A stretch of 64,000 nt of DNA from Amphibalanus amphitrite (lineage: Eukaryota; Arthropoda; Thecostraca; Balanomorpha; Balanidae). The position numbers were made by a program, and so were the translations under genes. A model generated the notes under the pieces. It saw only the letters and a program-made list of their open reading frames with translations, ran no database searches and was not told the origin of the DNA. The stretch is from NCBI RefSeq assembly GCF_019059575.1, contig NW_024881611.1, positions 187,001 through 251,000 of the forward strand. The letters run 5' to 3'. Positions 42,576-53,775 of the stretch are shown here, piece by piece (position 1 is the first letter of the stretch; each line of letters begins with the position of its first letter).

Positions 42576-44664
42576 CACTGGCGGTCGCAGGGGGGGGGGG
42601 GCATGGGGGCCATGGCCCCCCCTTTGGTGCTGAAAGGTGGGGCCATACTATCTTTTGGCCCCACCTTTCAGATCGAACAAAAGTCCTAGAAAAGCTTTTC
42701 GTATGTTTCATTTTCTTTCTTGCGCCATCAAAGGACGTAAATTTCACTCATGAGTGGGCTCAGTTTCGCATTCTGTCAATTTGGCGGTCAGCGTCGCTGG
42801 CACCGGTTGGCGGTTCACGAGTATGGCTGGATCTTATATGGAATATCAGCGTGGGTTTACTTAAGGCTCTCGTAGGCCCAGCATTCAGCAATGGCTGGCA
42901 TGAGACCCTCTTCGGCAGTGGCGGGTGGGCCCTGCTAAAGGAGATTGGCTCCAAGACACTAAAGTAAGACCTCATGGGTTGGTGCTGTGCACCTCAGAAG
43001 CCCGGTGGTGATGCCGTATGCCGGCTTGGTTTCTTAAGGATTAGCGTGGGACCTTCGGGGCCTGCATAGAGTTTGCCTGAGCTAGTATGTAATCTCAGAG
43101 GCATGTGTGTAATGTGTACACAACACAGTGGCGGTCGCGACTCGCGGGGGGCCGGGGGGGGGGGGCATCAGGGCCATGCCCCCAAAGGTCAATAAAGGGG
43201 GCCATCATATCATTTGACCCCCCCCCCCTCAAACAACCAATGGGCTCCCATATAGGTGTATGGGGCCCTGGCAATTATTCGATCGTCACGAGGCTAAAAA
43301 AACACGCCAAGCTATTAATATAGCTCCCACACCGGTCTTTGAGCGTCCTACACTGACCTCTGAGGGAACTTCAGTGGCGGTCAAGCGCCCACGTTGACCG
43401 CTAAGAGCCTACATCAACCTCTGAGGCCCCACATCTGGCCTATGAGGGCCCCTAACCGGCCTCAGGGGTCCCAACCGGCGTCTGAGGGTCTCACACCGGT
43501 CTCTGGTGGCCTTATTTCTGTCTCTGGTGTCCCAAGACGAACCTTTAGGTGCAAATAAGGGCCCCGCACTGGCTGCTGAAGACCCGATGCGGGCCTCTAA
43601 GGGTCTGCATTGGCCTCTGAGGAGGGCCCATCTTGGCCTTTGAGGGCCCTCTGCTGGCCTCTGGGGTCTAACGACGGCTCATGCCAGTCTTTTAGGGCCC
43701 CACGCTGACCTCTGAGGGCCCATGTTGGCCTGTAATGAGTAAGGACCCACATTAGCCTCTGAGAGCCCAACTCGGTCTCTGATGGTCTCAAACTACTGGC
43801 CTTTGTAGTTTGCAGGCCCTGTACTGGTCTCTGAGGGCCCTAAACTGGCCTCTACATGAAAACATACATGGGTGGGTTTCTGAAGATCAGAGGGCTCACG
43901 CAGTCTCCGGCACAGCCTTACGTTGGTCCTGATCGAGATTGCTTTACGTCCTGATGGTCCCGCGCTGATTCCCTCATATTTCGACGTCGGGACCCCATGA
44001 GCCGGTGTGGGTCCTGGGGCTGGCAGAGACTGATGAAGTCCTTAGGGCTCAGGGCCAGTCTTTTTAGCAGTAGGACTAGGCAGGTTGAGTGAGCCCCAAC
44101 AGAGCCGTTGCGAAGCCCCGCAGGAGTCGCGCGCGGCCCTCAGATGCCGATTCTGAAAGCTCGGAACCTTTGGGGGTCTCCAGAGGTCGGTGTACCTACT
44201 CTCTCCCGCCGCCACACAACTAGGTACCTATATGGGCAAATGTCATAGTCTAAAAATGCTCTCTGGGTTTCACATGCTTGTTCAAAGCAAAAGGTATCTG
44301 TACTTTTTAGCAAGAGGTATCTGTACTTTTCCGAATTGTTTTATAGTGGTAAGGTCATGAATCCGCGTGCCTGACCTTCCAGTATACCTATGCTACACCG
44401 ATCCGTCGTCATGGTGCAGCGGCCCGACCGGTGGGCACACCGTGAGACGGTAAATGGATCTGGTGATTTTGCCTTAAATTGAGCTCAAAGATTTTACGCA
44501 AGAATGAGATGGATGAAGCAAAGTAATGCCAACTGTGCGGCGCCTCGTGGACGTAAAAAATTAGCCGATCACCTCCCCCCCCCTCCCGGTGACGGATAAA
44601 TGTTATGTCCCGCGAGTGTGACTTTGGCCCCCCCCCCTTTTGCTAGCGGCTGCGACCGCCAGTG
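42576..44664. mobile_element. hAT-like element, TSD ATGCCTAT, carrying a minisatellite
   Basis: CACTGGCGGTCGCAG starts at 42576 and CTGCGACCGCCAGTG ends at 44664. ATGCCTAT at 42568-42575 and 44665-44672 is an exact 8-bp duplication. A further hAT-like left end, CAGTGGCGGTCGCGAC, at about 43129 suggests nesting. No transposase frame. Confidence 0.87.
43330..44180. repeat. CCTCTGAGGGCCC minisatellite inside the hAT-like element
   Basis: Degenerate units of about 25-30 bp with core CTCTGAGGGCCC and CTGGCC. This is the reverse orientation of the minisatellite at 280-1780. Confidence 0.75.
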
Positions 44665-44673
44665 ATGCCTATC

Positions 44674-44809
44674 CCCGCTCCAGCTCGACTACTCCTCCAA
44701 GAAGATGCACGAGTGGCACCTCTCCCATCCGGCGGTCGCATCTCAGGCCACTCAGCATCCGGCGGCCATCACCGCCACGGGCAGGCGCCGCGGTTGGAGC
44801 CGGCCGCCG
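44674..44809 (+). other. GC-rich segment between two elements, possible exon remnant
   Basis: After CCGCTCCAG a frame reads LDYSSKKMHEWHLSHPAVAS, QATQHPAAIT. Composition is exon-like and an acceptor-like AG precedes it, but no donor is seen and I do not recognise the peptide. The sequence is interrupted at 44810 by the CACTA-like element. Confidence 0.2.
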
Positions 44810-45414
44810 CACTATGGTTGGAAACGGCCTCACGGATGGCCGTGGGCAATCTCGGAATATATGTATATTTGGGGTGTCATTCTGTTGGAAATTGATGAAA
44901 TGTTTTGAATTGGGCAGAAAAAATTATTTAGTTGCGCATTTAGTCTCCATTATTGTACGTGGAATCGGGAGTTTCTGAGAGTGGCTTTTTTGGTGCGCCG
45001 TCAAAGGTTTAAACAACCGCGCTGGTGATAGCATGTGGAGTACCTCCATGACGTTGTAAAACTGGATTATTATATATCAAAATAATCCTTGTTATGTTGG
45101 CTATCGAGTGGAGTGACTCTTTTTCCCATGCGTGTTCAAAATCAGGAACGGCATTGCATTCTGTTTGCAGTGTCACCACATGTTTCATTGGACATACAAA
45201 AAGTTCTCCATCGACCTCCATTGAGCTTTTTGGCAGAATAAGTCTCTGTTCAATTCTGCGTAAGGGGAACGTAAAAGCAGACTGCGCACTTGTGCGCAAA
45301 ATCGTCCGTGAAGCTTCATCTCCCGAGGCGTACCTACCCGTCGCTTCGTTAGCACCAGGTCGGCTCGTCAGTCTTGCAATCGCTTATCCTTATAAATGAT
45401 GGTAAGAAGCAGGG

Positions 45415-45690
45415 TTGCGGAGTCGTGGTGGAGCCAAATCCGACTCCGACTACGACTCCGACTCCTGACTCGTTGCCATGACTCCGGCCGACTCTGTCTC
45501 CGACTCCGGACCCCTGCCAGTGTTTCGGAGTCGTGATGGAGCTGTTCCGATTCGGACCGACTCCGACTTCCACTGCGGGCTCCTGACCGACCCCGACTCC
45601 GACTCCGACTCCTGGCTCGTTGCCACGACTCTGGGCGACTCTGGCTCCGACTCCGACTCTGACTCCGACTCTGACTTCGACTCCGCACCC
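45415..45690. repeat. GACTCC hexamer repeat
   Basis: Runs of (GACTCC)n with interruptions GGTTGCCA-like and CTGCGGG. Same unit as 22800-23012 in the other orientation. Open frames here (Ser/Arg-rich or Val/Gly-rich) are repeat artefacts. Confidence 0.8.
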
Positions 45691-46484
45691 CTCGTAAGAA
45701 GTAACTGCTCGCCGCTGCACCTGGAGTATGGATATCGTGCAAACGTGTATGGATATCCTGGAGTATGGATATGGATATCCACCGACAGAGCAGACATACA
45801 GACATGCTGTAAACGCCATTACACTGCCAATACCATGGCAAATCAAATGGCTATCTATGGTTTTTGATCATCGTTCTACATTTCCCAAAATCTTGAACTG
45901 AATGTTGGCAATTTCTCGTGACTACTTCACGACCATGATGCATGCATTTCTGAAATTGATCTTTTTTCAACCAGCTACGTACTCGTATGATAAAATGAAT
46001 GTCCCCATCGTGTTCTACGCCCAAAAGTACCCATAAAACATGTGTCATGCATGGGCTGCGAATAGGTACCAGTTTTAATTTTCGGGGTTATGTGCTTACC
46101 TGATTGACCTGACTTTGACCCTGGCCAGTGGCCTATGTTTGACTGACCCCTACATTGATCTGACACTCTTTTAGCACTTATATGAAGGGTTGTGACAGTT
46201 GTGACAGATTGTTTAGGACCAACTGATGACTGAATTTATTTAGGACCAACTGATGACGATATAATCGAAACGCGAAACGCGAGGCACCGATTGCGAGGTT
46301 CTAAAGTCCATGCTACTGAAAACCCGATTTCAAGTGTTTGACCTGACCTTGACCCGACCTGTGACCTCGAAATTCAACTTTAAAGTATTCATGTGAATCG
46401 TCTCGTCGCGTTCTTCTTTCGTTTGCCGCGCCTCGTGCGCTTCGCTGCGCCTATTTGTTCGCGAGTTATCGGCTGGGGGCGTTG

Positions 46485-46545
46485 AACGCCCCCCCCCCCC
46501 CCCGGGGCAAACGGCGGATGGGGAAATACCCCAGCAACTGCCGGG
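46485..46545. repeat. Right end of a TTAA-type hairpin element (partner not found)
   Basis: A GGGGGCGTTGAACGCCCCC hairpin is followed by GGCAAACGGCGG...CAACTGCCGGG and TTAA at 46546-46549, as at other TTAA-element right ends. The left end was not identified. Confidence 0.5.
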
Positions 46546-47486
46546 TTAATCTGACGCATGTTTTGTCATTTGATCGTCATTTTATTTCTTACTTTTTTGC
46601 CCAATCTAAAAAAAAATCATAAATACTCTTTCTCCAAATTTTTGACCGTTTATGACCAATAGTAAGACACTGTGCGTCACTACGTTGATATGTCTTGCCA
46701 TAAAGCATAACAACAATATCCATTCAGTAATAGCAGTATTCAAAACATGTTCAAAATGCCTCGCGATATCGATAACATAACGAAAGACATAGGCGACTTA
46801 TAACATACTTGCAATGATGACGTCACACACGCGTGACGTGACGTGACCTCGTCATTTCTGAGTTACTGTATGATGCACGAAAGACACTGGTATACCTATG
46901 CAAAGTTTCATCGCAGTCGGTCTACGCATTAACAAGTTATGGGCAAAACATTTTTTCGCGTTGACCCCCGGCCATCCGTGAGGCCGTTTCCAACCATAGT
47001 GCGCCGCCCACCCTGTGATTAGGGCCGATCGCTGACAGAGGCGGGACCGGGGCGGGGTGGTCCCCCGATCCGCTGCCACCGCGGCGCGCCAGGTCAACAC
47101 ACATTCATCGCCAGCCGACCGCCAAACGCATCAATGTATAAATGGGCCCCAATCTGCATACTGTAACACTAACGGCGAATTCTCAGTAAAATACGCATTT
47201 TATGAATGTGTAGCGGGCAGTGCTAAATGAAAATGGTTGCTTGAGAGTTCTACGTTAAGTAGAAATTTATACAAATATTATATGCCATAATAAATGTGTC
47301 AATCTCTTATGAAACCAGCGCTCAATTCACGCTATCCGCGGCGGCTAACGCCGCGCCGCGCCGGACGACTGGGACGGCTGGGACGGTATACGAAACGGCA
47401 GGCAGGTAGGCTGTGCCGCAATACTTCCTTGTCCGGCGGCACAGCATAACTACCTGAAACGAGACTCTCCGCGCACTACATACAGG

Positions 47487-49028
47487 CAGGGGCGGATCCA
47501 GGAAAACTCCAAGGGGAGGGTCATGAATCGAAGTGGTGCCCCTACCTATACCCAAAATTAAAAACTCAACGGATTTCGTCCACTTAATTTTGGTGGTGCC
47601 CCCATTTTCAGTTTTTTATTTTTTTATTTTTAGTCAGTATCTTAACTCTTACCCACAACCACATTTACCAATTGTAAGCAAGTATATATGAATGTGTTAT
47701 GTGTATATATGTTGTGGACGCTGAGTAGTGAGTACTTACCAGGAACGTTATCAGGTAAGCGAATAGTTGTCAGTCCGACGAACTTGACCCTGGCGTCTAA
47801 AGGGTCTGTCCTTGACACTTCAGGCTTGTCAGGGGCACCAAAGTCCTTCCAGGGACACCACAAACCTGTCAGGGGCACCTACGGCCATGTAGGGGCGCCA
47901 CAGGCCCGCCAGGAAGCAGGGGCACCACAAGCCTGCCAGGAAGCAGGGGCACCACAGGTCTAGCAAGTATACACGACAGGCCTGTCAGGGGCACAACGGG
48001 CCTGTTGGGCCCATGAGCACCCCTGGGGGCAGGGGCACCACAGTCCTTCCAGGGGCACCGCAGGCCTGTGAGGGGCACCAGCGGCCTAGCAGGGGCACCA
48101 GTCAACACAGGCCTGCCAGGGGGCACCACAGCCCTGCCAGGGGCACCAGAGGCCTGTCAGGAGCACCACCGACCTCGCAGGGGTAACTTGGGCCTGTCAG
48201 GGGCACCACGGGCCTGTCGAGAGGCACTTCAGGCTTTTCAGGGGCACCATAGTCCTCTCCGGGCGCAGGGGTAGCAGGGGCACCACAGGCCTGCCAGGGG
48301 CACTACAGGCCTAGCAAGGGCACCACTGTTCTATCAGGGGCACCACGAGCCTGTCATAGCCAGGCATCTCATGCTTGTCAAGGCCCAGGGGCACCACAGG
48401 TCTGTGAGGGGCACCAGCGACCTAGCAGGGGCACCAGTCAACACAGGTCTGCCAGGGGCGCCACAGACCTGCCAGGGGCACCACAGACCTGCCAGGGGCA
48501 CCAGAGGCCTGCCAGGGGCACCACAGGCCTAACAAGGGCACCACGGGCCTGTCAGGGGCACCTCAGGCTTGTCAGGGCCCAGGGACACCACAGTCCTTCC
48601 AAGGGCACCGCAAGCCTGTCAGGGGCACCAGAGGCCTGCCAGGGGCACCACAGTCCTTCCAGGGGCATTACAAGCCTGTCAGGGGCACCAGAGGCCTAGC
48701 AAGGGCACCACAGGCCTGCCATGGACACCACAGGCCTGCCAGGGGCACCACCGGCCTTGCAGGGGCGCCTCAGGCCTGTCAGGGGCACCACGTGCCTGCC
48801 GGGGACACTTCAGGCTTGTCAGGGGCGTTACAGTCCTGTCAGGGCCCAGGGGCACCAGGCCCGTGGTGTCCCTGCTAGGCCTGTGGTGCCCCTGGCGGTC
48901 CTGTGGTGCCCCTGTCAGGACTGTGATACCCCTGATAGGCCGGTGGTGCCCCTGGCAGGTCTTTGGGCCCCCGGGCCTCAAGGGGGGGGGGCCATGACCC
49001 ATGTGACCCCCCCTTGGATCCGCCCCTG
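47487..49028. mobile_element. hAT-like element, TSD CATACAGG, filled by a minisatellite
   Basis: CAGGGGCGGATCCAGG starts at 47487 and CTTGGATCCGCCCCTG ends at 49028. CATACAGG at 47479-47486 and 49029-49036 is an exact 8-bp duplication. No transposase frame. Confidence 0.9.
47815..48990. repeat. Minisatellite, CAGGGGCACCACAGGCCTGC unit
   Basis: About forty degenerate copies of a 20-30 bp unit, in one orientation up to about 48860 and with inverted-looking units from about 48870 to 48960. The array makes up most of the hAT-like element 47487-49028. Confidence 0.85.
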
Positions 49029-50335
49029 CATACAGGGTGCGGCAAAAGCTTTGTCTTCTTCCTATGACAACACTTTCCGTTACCTAATCGTTGATAACCC
49101 CAAGAAATAATGGTTCTGGTTGCACCCCTGCATTGCACGGTCTATGACCACGGGACATGAGGTTGCTAACGGGCCTCGGGTCATGGGTCACTGGGGCTAT
49201 GGCCAGTTTCACACAGATTGTCCACCCGAACGGCCGCGTCTCAAAATGAAGTCTGAAATTTTTTATCTCGAGGAGCTGCACCAGACAGTCGACATGCTCC
49301 AGGCCGAAATGACAGCGTGTCATTGCTGATCAGTTGGGACATCTGCCTGCACACTGCACAGTCCGGCGCTCGTGGGATAAGAATACGGCTGCTGGCAGCG
49401 TAGCTAATCGTTCCAGTTTGAGCACACGGCTACCATTTCTACCGTGACAGAAGTCGCCTTGAAAAATTGAAAAATGCGGCCGGGAAGAGGGGCCAGTTGG
49501 TGACCAAAAAAAAAAAAATGGCAAAGCGACTTATGCGCAACGGCTATCCCCTCTCCAGACAGGACCGTGAGACGGTATTGGAAGAGCCCTCCGATCTCTG
49601 CATTTCGCTGCCTTTTCGAAGGCTGATTGGCTGTTTGCGTCAGTAAGCATTCCTCAGTGTGTTGTTTTTGCAGTAGGTATACAGTGGCTTGACATGTCAG
49701 TTCCCACAACCGATTCTGTCACGGCCGCGCTCATCTCATTGTGCTCCCACCGACTGTGTGTACCAAAAAGCGCTGTTCACGTCAGTGAGCCGGGCTCAGA
49801 GCGGCGTTGGCCGCCTCGGTAACTCCTGCATTACCGATAGATCCAGAGCTTATGTCTTGATTGATGTGTTTTGATGCTGTGACCATACTCGATTTGATTA
49901 GGTCATAGGAAGGAGGCAATAAAATGATAGCTGGGGCATTCCACGATAGATCGTACCACTTTTTTTCCAATTTGACACCCTCATCTCTCGGATTTTAACA
50001 ATAATTGGTCTATGTAAGGGGTAATCAGGGGCTCTGAATCCTCCTGTAACAATTTCAGGCTTATCAGATGAGTGGTTTTTGAGTTATAGTGTATAACATG
50101 TTTTGGATCTTGCGTTGCAGCCCCAAGTTTGGCGGGCTGTAACTCTAAGACAGATAATCCAAATGCCAAATGCTATACGGCATTGAACTTGCATTGAAAC
50201 AAAGAATAATATGCATTTTTGAAATTTTGAAATATACACTATTTTTGATATATAACACCTCGAGTTTCCTTTCATTTGCATTTTTATGCCTTTGGGACCA
50301 AATTTTTTTTTTTTTTTGAATTTTTATTTACTTAA

Positions 50336-51109
50336 CCCGCGCACCGACGGGGGGGCGGATATCCGCCCCCTGAGGTTTTTCGCGAATAGCGGGAAAACCG
50401 CGGCGCGTAGCGCCGCGAAATTTGATACGACTATTCCCTCATCAAGTTTACACATGGTGTGCAAGTTTGAACCTCCTACCTTTTAAGGTCAGGTCACCAG
50501 GTCACTTTGAATGACCCAACCTCAAGTCACTTTTTTGCAACTTTGTCACCGTGCCAGAGCTACAGTAGATGTCGGAGGCCTTTGAAAGTCGCAGGATGTT
50601 ATAAGGTCATTAGTAGCTACAATTTTTATATCTCGGAATTTTGATATCGGTGACCTAAGGTCAGGTCAATTTCGCGACCTCCCCATTATAAGTCAATGGG
50701 GGAAAAATCAACTCCCTATTTTTACCACTAAAACGGGTCGGAATGGCCCCATATACCATACATGACTTTATATACGATCAACCTTCACTACCTTGAGGTC
50801 TGTTTTGCTGTTGGGCAGCTGTGAGGTCATGTGACTTAGTTTGTTCCTATCTTGACTAATTCGAAAGTTATTCGAGAAAAACTCTCTCAATATCTAGCGC
50901 CGCCATTTTGACTTTTTCGACCCCTGTGACGTCATCTTTGACCTGACCTGAAAATGACCTTTGTAAAAATTGTAGATCTTGACCGTGCGTATCCGATGCC
51001 GTTTACCGCTTGTCGCTATCTTGCTTCGTTCTCGAGATCTCAGGGGGGGGGCGGTCATCCGCCCCCCCCGTCGGTGCGAAGTTGGCGCAGACCCCCGTCG
51101 GTGCGCGGG
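50336..51109. mobile_element. TTAA element, CCCGCGCACCGACGG subfamily
   Basis: TTAA at 50332-50335 and 51110-51113 flank 774 bp with ends CCCGCGCACCGACGGGGG and inverse. The hairpin tag is CGGATATCCG at the left and CGGTCATCCG at the right. A GC palindrome (CGCGGCGCGTAGCGCCGCG) lies about 65 bp in from the left end. Confidence 0.88.
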
Positions 51110-52012
51110 TTAAAAACATTTTTGTATCATTTTTAAGTAGCATGCAAAAAATTAGGAAGGTGTTCTTTCTATAAATGTACTTATTTTGCGTCACCGTAAT
51201 ACCTAGTCTCAAGAGAGCCTACAAATGGTGTGGTAAAGCTGCCTAGTGACATCACTGGTTACTGAAAGTTCAATTTAAGTCATTTTTGCCTCACTTTTGC
51301 ATTGTTGACCTTGCGTGACGTCATTCGTACGTCACTAGGGTCATAAGAGTTTTTCGTCAATAACATTCGATCAAATTGGCCTCTGTAAGGCTCCATGCTG
51401 CACGAGCTGGCTTTTATTGAGCTTTTGTCCGTCCGAAGGGTTGTGTGTATTTATATATTTATCTTATATTTATCCATGACTTCACCTGTAACCGGGTTTT
51501 ATCTGTACCTGTTGGTGATGAGCAAATAAACATAAACATAAACATAAAATTTAAAATTCAAATTGAGCTAGAGAGACGGGAAAGCTACAAATGGACTCGG
51601 GAAGACCTTGCAAATCGAATGATGTGCAATATGATCTCATTCACCCAGCTTCGTGGCCTGACCCGACTGTTAACCATCTCTGTAGCGGCGCTGTTTGTCC
51701 AGCGCCGCGCTTGTTGGCTTTGCCACGGACTCGGGCGGTCACGTGATGCCCGGGGGCTGGCTGCCGGCTGGGCCGCCCGGTCGGGGAGCGGAGCCAAATA
51801 CACGGCAGTGTGCTGACTCGAGGTCAGCGACTTAAGCTGACCTCACCAGAACAAACAGTATACCATTCGACGCGCCGGAGCTAGGCAAACACAAAGGTGC
51901 TAAAATTGCGGCTCTTCGACCATTTGTTGCGAAGTTATCTATCAAAAACCGGACCCGTAATTTGGGTCACTTGAAATGACCTCATGGGTCACCAATCAAC
52001 CCGAGACCTTAA

Positions 52013-53180
52013 CCCGCGCGGGGCTGGGGTCTCCAGCCGAACGCGCGGGGCTGGGGGGGGGTAAATTTTACCCCCCCCCCTGTTATCTCCCGAACTAATG
52101 GTCCGATTTGGAAAATTCAAACGCCAATCGAAAGCTCTCATCACGAACTACTAAAAACATGTACTTAATTTAAAGTTTGAGGTCAAGGTCAAGGTCAGGT
52201 CAAGGGTACAAATTGCAAGTTTCTACAGTATCGGCCTTGCACCGTAGTTGCCGAAGAATGGAGTCATGGACTGAGACTGATCGCCCAAAACGTGTTCTTA
52301 GGCTACCAAGACAATATTCGTTGCATACAATATCATTCAGAGGTCAAGGTCAAGGTCAGGTCAGGTCAGGTCACCAAAAAACAAAATATAGAAAAGGGCA
52401 TGTGCGACACATGTTTTATGGGTCATTTTACTCATAGAATTCAATAGGCACACTCAATAAGTGATATGAACCACCTCTGGATGAATTTCAGGTCGAGGTC
52501 AGGTCAAGGTCAGGTCAAGTGAGGTCAAATTTTGAAGTTGGTTGTTAAGGCCTAAAAAGGTGTCTATCTGATGCAGTTTTTCACGGCGAATCGAATGGTG
52601 CTATTTTTGCTTCCGTACGAGGTCTAGAACTTTCAAAAAAGTCATTTTTCAAAAATTTTGTGTGTCGTAACGTCATAAAATTTTGAATAACTCCCACATT
52701 TTTGAACCGATTCTTCCAAAATTTGGTATGTAGGTGCACATAGACCACTTCTCTGACATATATTCCGGTTTTTTCGATAGACTCAAAATTTTGGATTTTA
52801 TAATGATTTTCCCAAAAAAGTCAGGTTTTTGAAAAAATTTAGGCCAAAATCCAAAATTTTCAAAAAACAGAGATAGCCATTTGATAGACAAAGTAAAATT
52901 ACGTATAACCTTTTTTGTTACGTCTTGATTCCTTTAAAAATGAAGATGTTAGCGGCGTTTGAACTTTTGCCGTTTTTGAGGCGAAAATGGCGAACATGAC
53001 GTCACTAAAACGTCAATTTCTCAAAAAATTTCCGACGGATTTCGCTCAAATTTTCAGGGAACGTGTCAAATTGATGTAAAAAAAGGTACTGAAAGTTTGG
53101 CGGCGCTGCGCGCCGCCGTTTTTGAGATATCGCAAAAATTCGCGAGGGGGGTAAAATTTACCCCCCCAGCCCCGCGCGGG
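52013..53180. mobile_element. TTAA element, CCCGCGCGGGG subfamily, copy 2
   Basis: Same length (1168 bp) and near-identical sequence as 40510-41677. TTAA at 52009-52012 and 53181-53184. The palindrome is at 53099-53117. It sits in the loop of the fold-back element 49931-53775. Confidence 0.92.
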
Positions 53181-53775
53181 TTAAAGTAAGATATCATTCG
53201 ATGCATCTTGGAACGGCGCACATGCTCGTTTTTTCCGCAAGGTTCTAGCTCCATTAGAGGCGAAACGGCGAGCTGGGGTCGTACCGACCCCCCGGAAACC
53301 CATTTTGTATACATTTAAATGAGGATCTTATAGAAAGAACACCTTTCTAATTTTTTGCATGTCGATTTTAAAGGACCTGAGGTTTATTGTGAAGAAATAA
53401 AAATGGCAAAAATTTTGGTCCCAAGGGCCATTATAGACAATTTAAAAATATACTACGCCTTTTATCAATATGTAAAGCTTTTCTTTCCAATTTTAAAAAT
53501 ACTGTATTAATCTTTGATTCATCGTTAGTTCAAAGCTGTTTACCGTTTGTTGCTTGCTTAGCTCGTTTTTTGAGTTATTGCTCATCAAACTCACCCTTAC
53601 AGTCTGAAGTTTAGAAAATATTATGCAATGTAACTCAAAAAGTTTTCATCTGAGAAGTATGATATTTTGGCAGGTGTTTTTGGAGCCTATGATTACCCCT
53701 TGTACCAATTTTCATTCAAATCTGAGAGATGGGTGACGGGCCCGGCCTGGTACGATCTATCGTGGAATGCCCCAG

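Larger units (their letters stand above)
44810..47001. mobile_element. CACTA-like element with 33-bp perfect inverted ends
   Basis: Bases 44810-44842 (CACTATGGTTGGAAACGGCC and 13 more) are exactly inverted at 46969-47001. The CACTA start suggests the EnSpm/CMC group. Flanks share CGCCG (44805-44809 and 47002-47006), but the GC-rich context leaves the true target length open. The interior is noncoding and itself holds a hexamer array and a damaged TTAA-type end near 46485-46545. Confidence 0.7.
49931..53775. mobile_element. Long fold-back element with nested TTAA elements
   Basis: CTGGGGCATTCCACGATAG at 49931 and its inverse ending at 53775 begin imperfect inverted arms that can be followed inward for about 450 bp: 49931-50334 plus 51114-51165 on the left, 53775-53325 on the right. 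The left arm is split by the TTAA element 50336-51109. The loop holds a second TTAA element (52013-53180). Confidence 0.75.

Noticed and set aside
45349..45846. Ser/Arg- or Val/Gly-rich frames on both strands
   Set aside because: They are produced by the GACTCC hexamer array and change composition with frame, as expected of a noncoding repeat.
47815..48990. CRISPR-like regular repeats
   Set aside because: Units are degenerate, have no constant-length unique spacers, and the context is eukaryotic.
48569..48997. 142-codon frame with repeated CQGHHRP-type units
   Set aside because: It is translated minisatellite; all frames show periodic peptides and there is no start or splice context.
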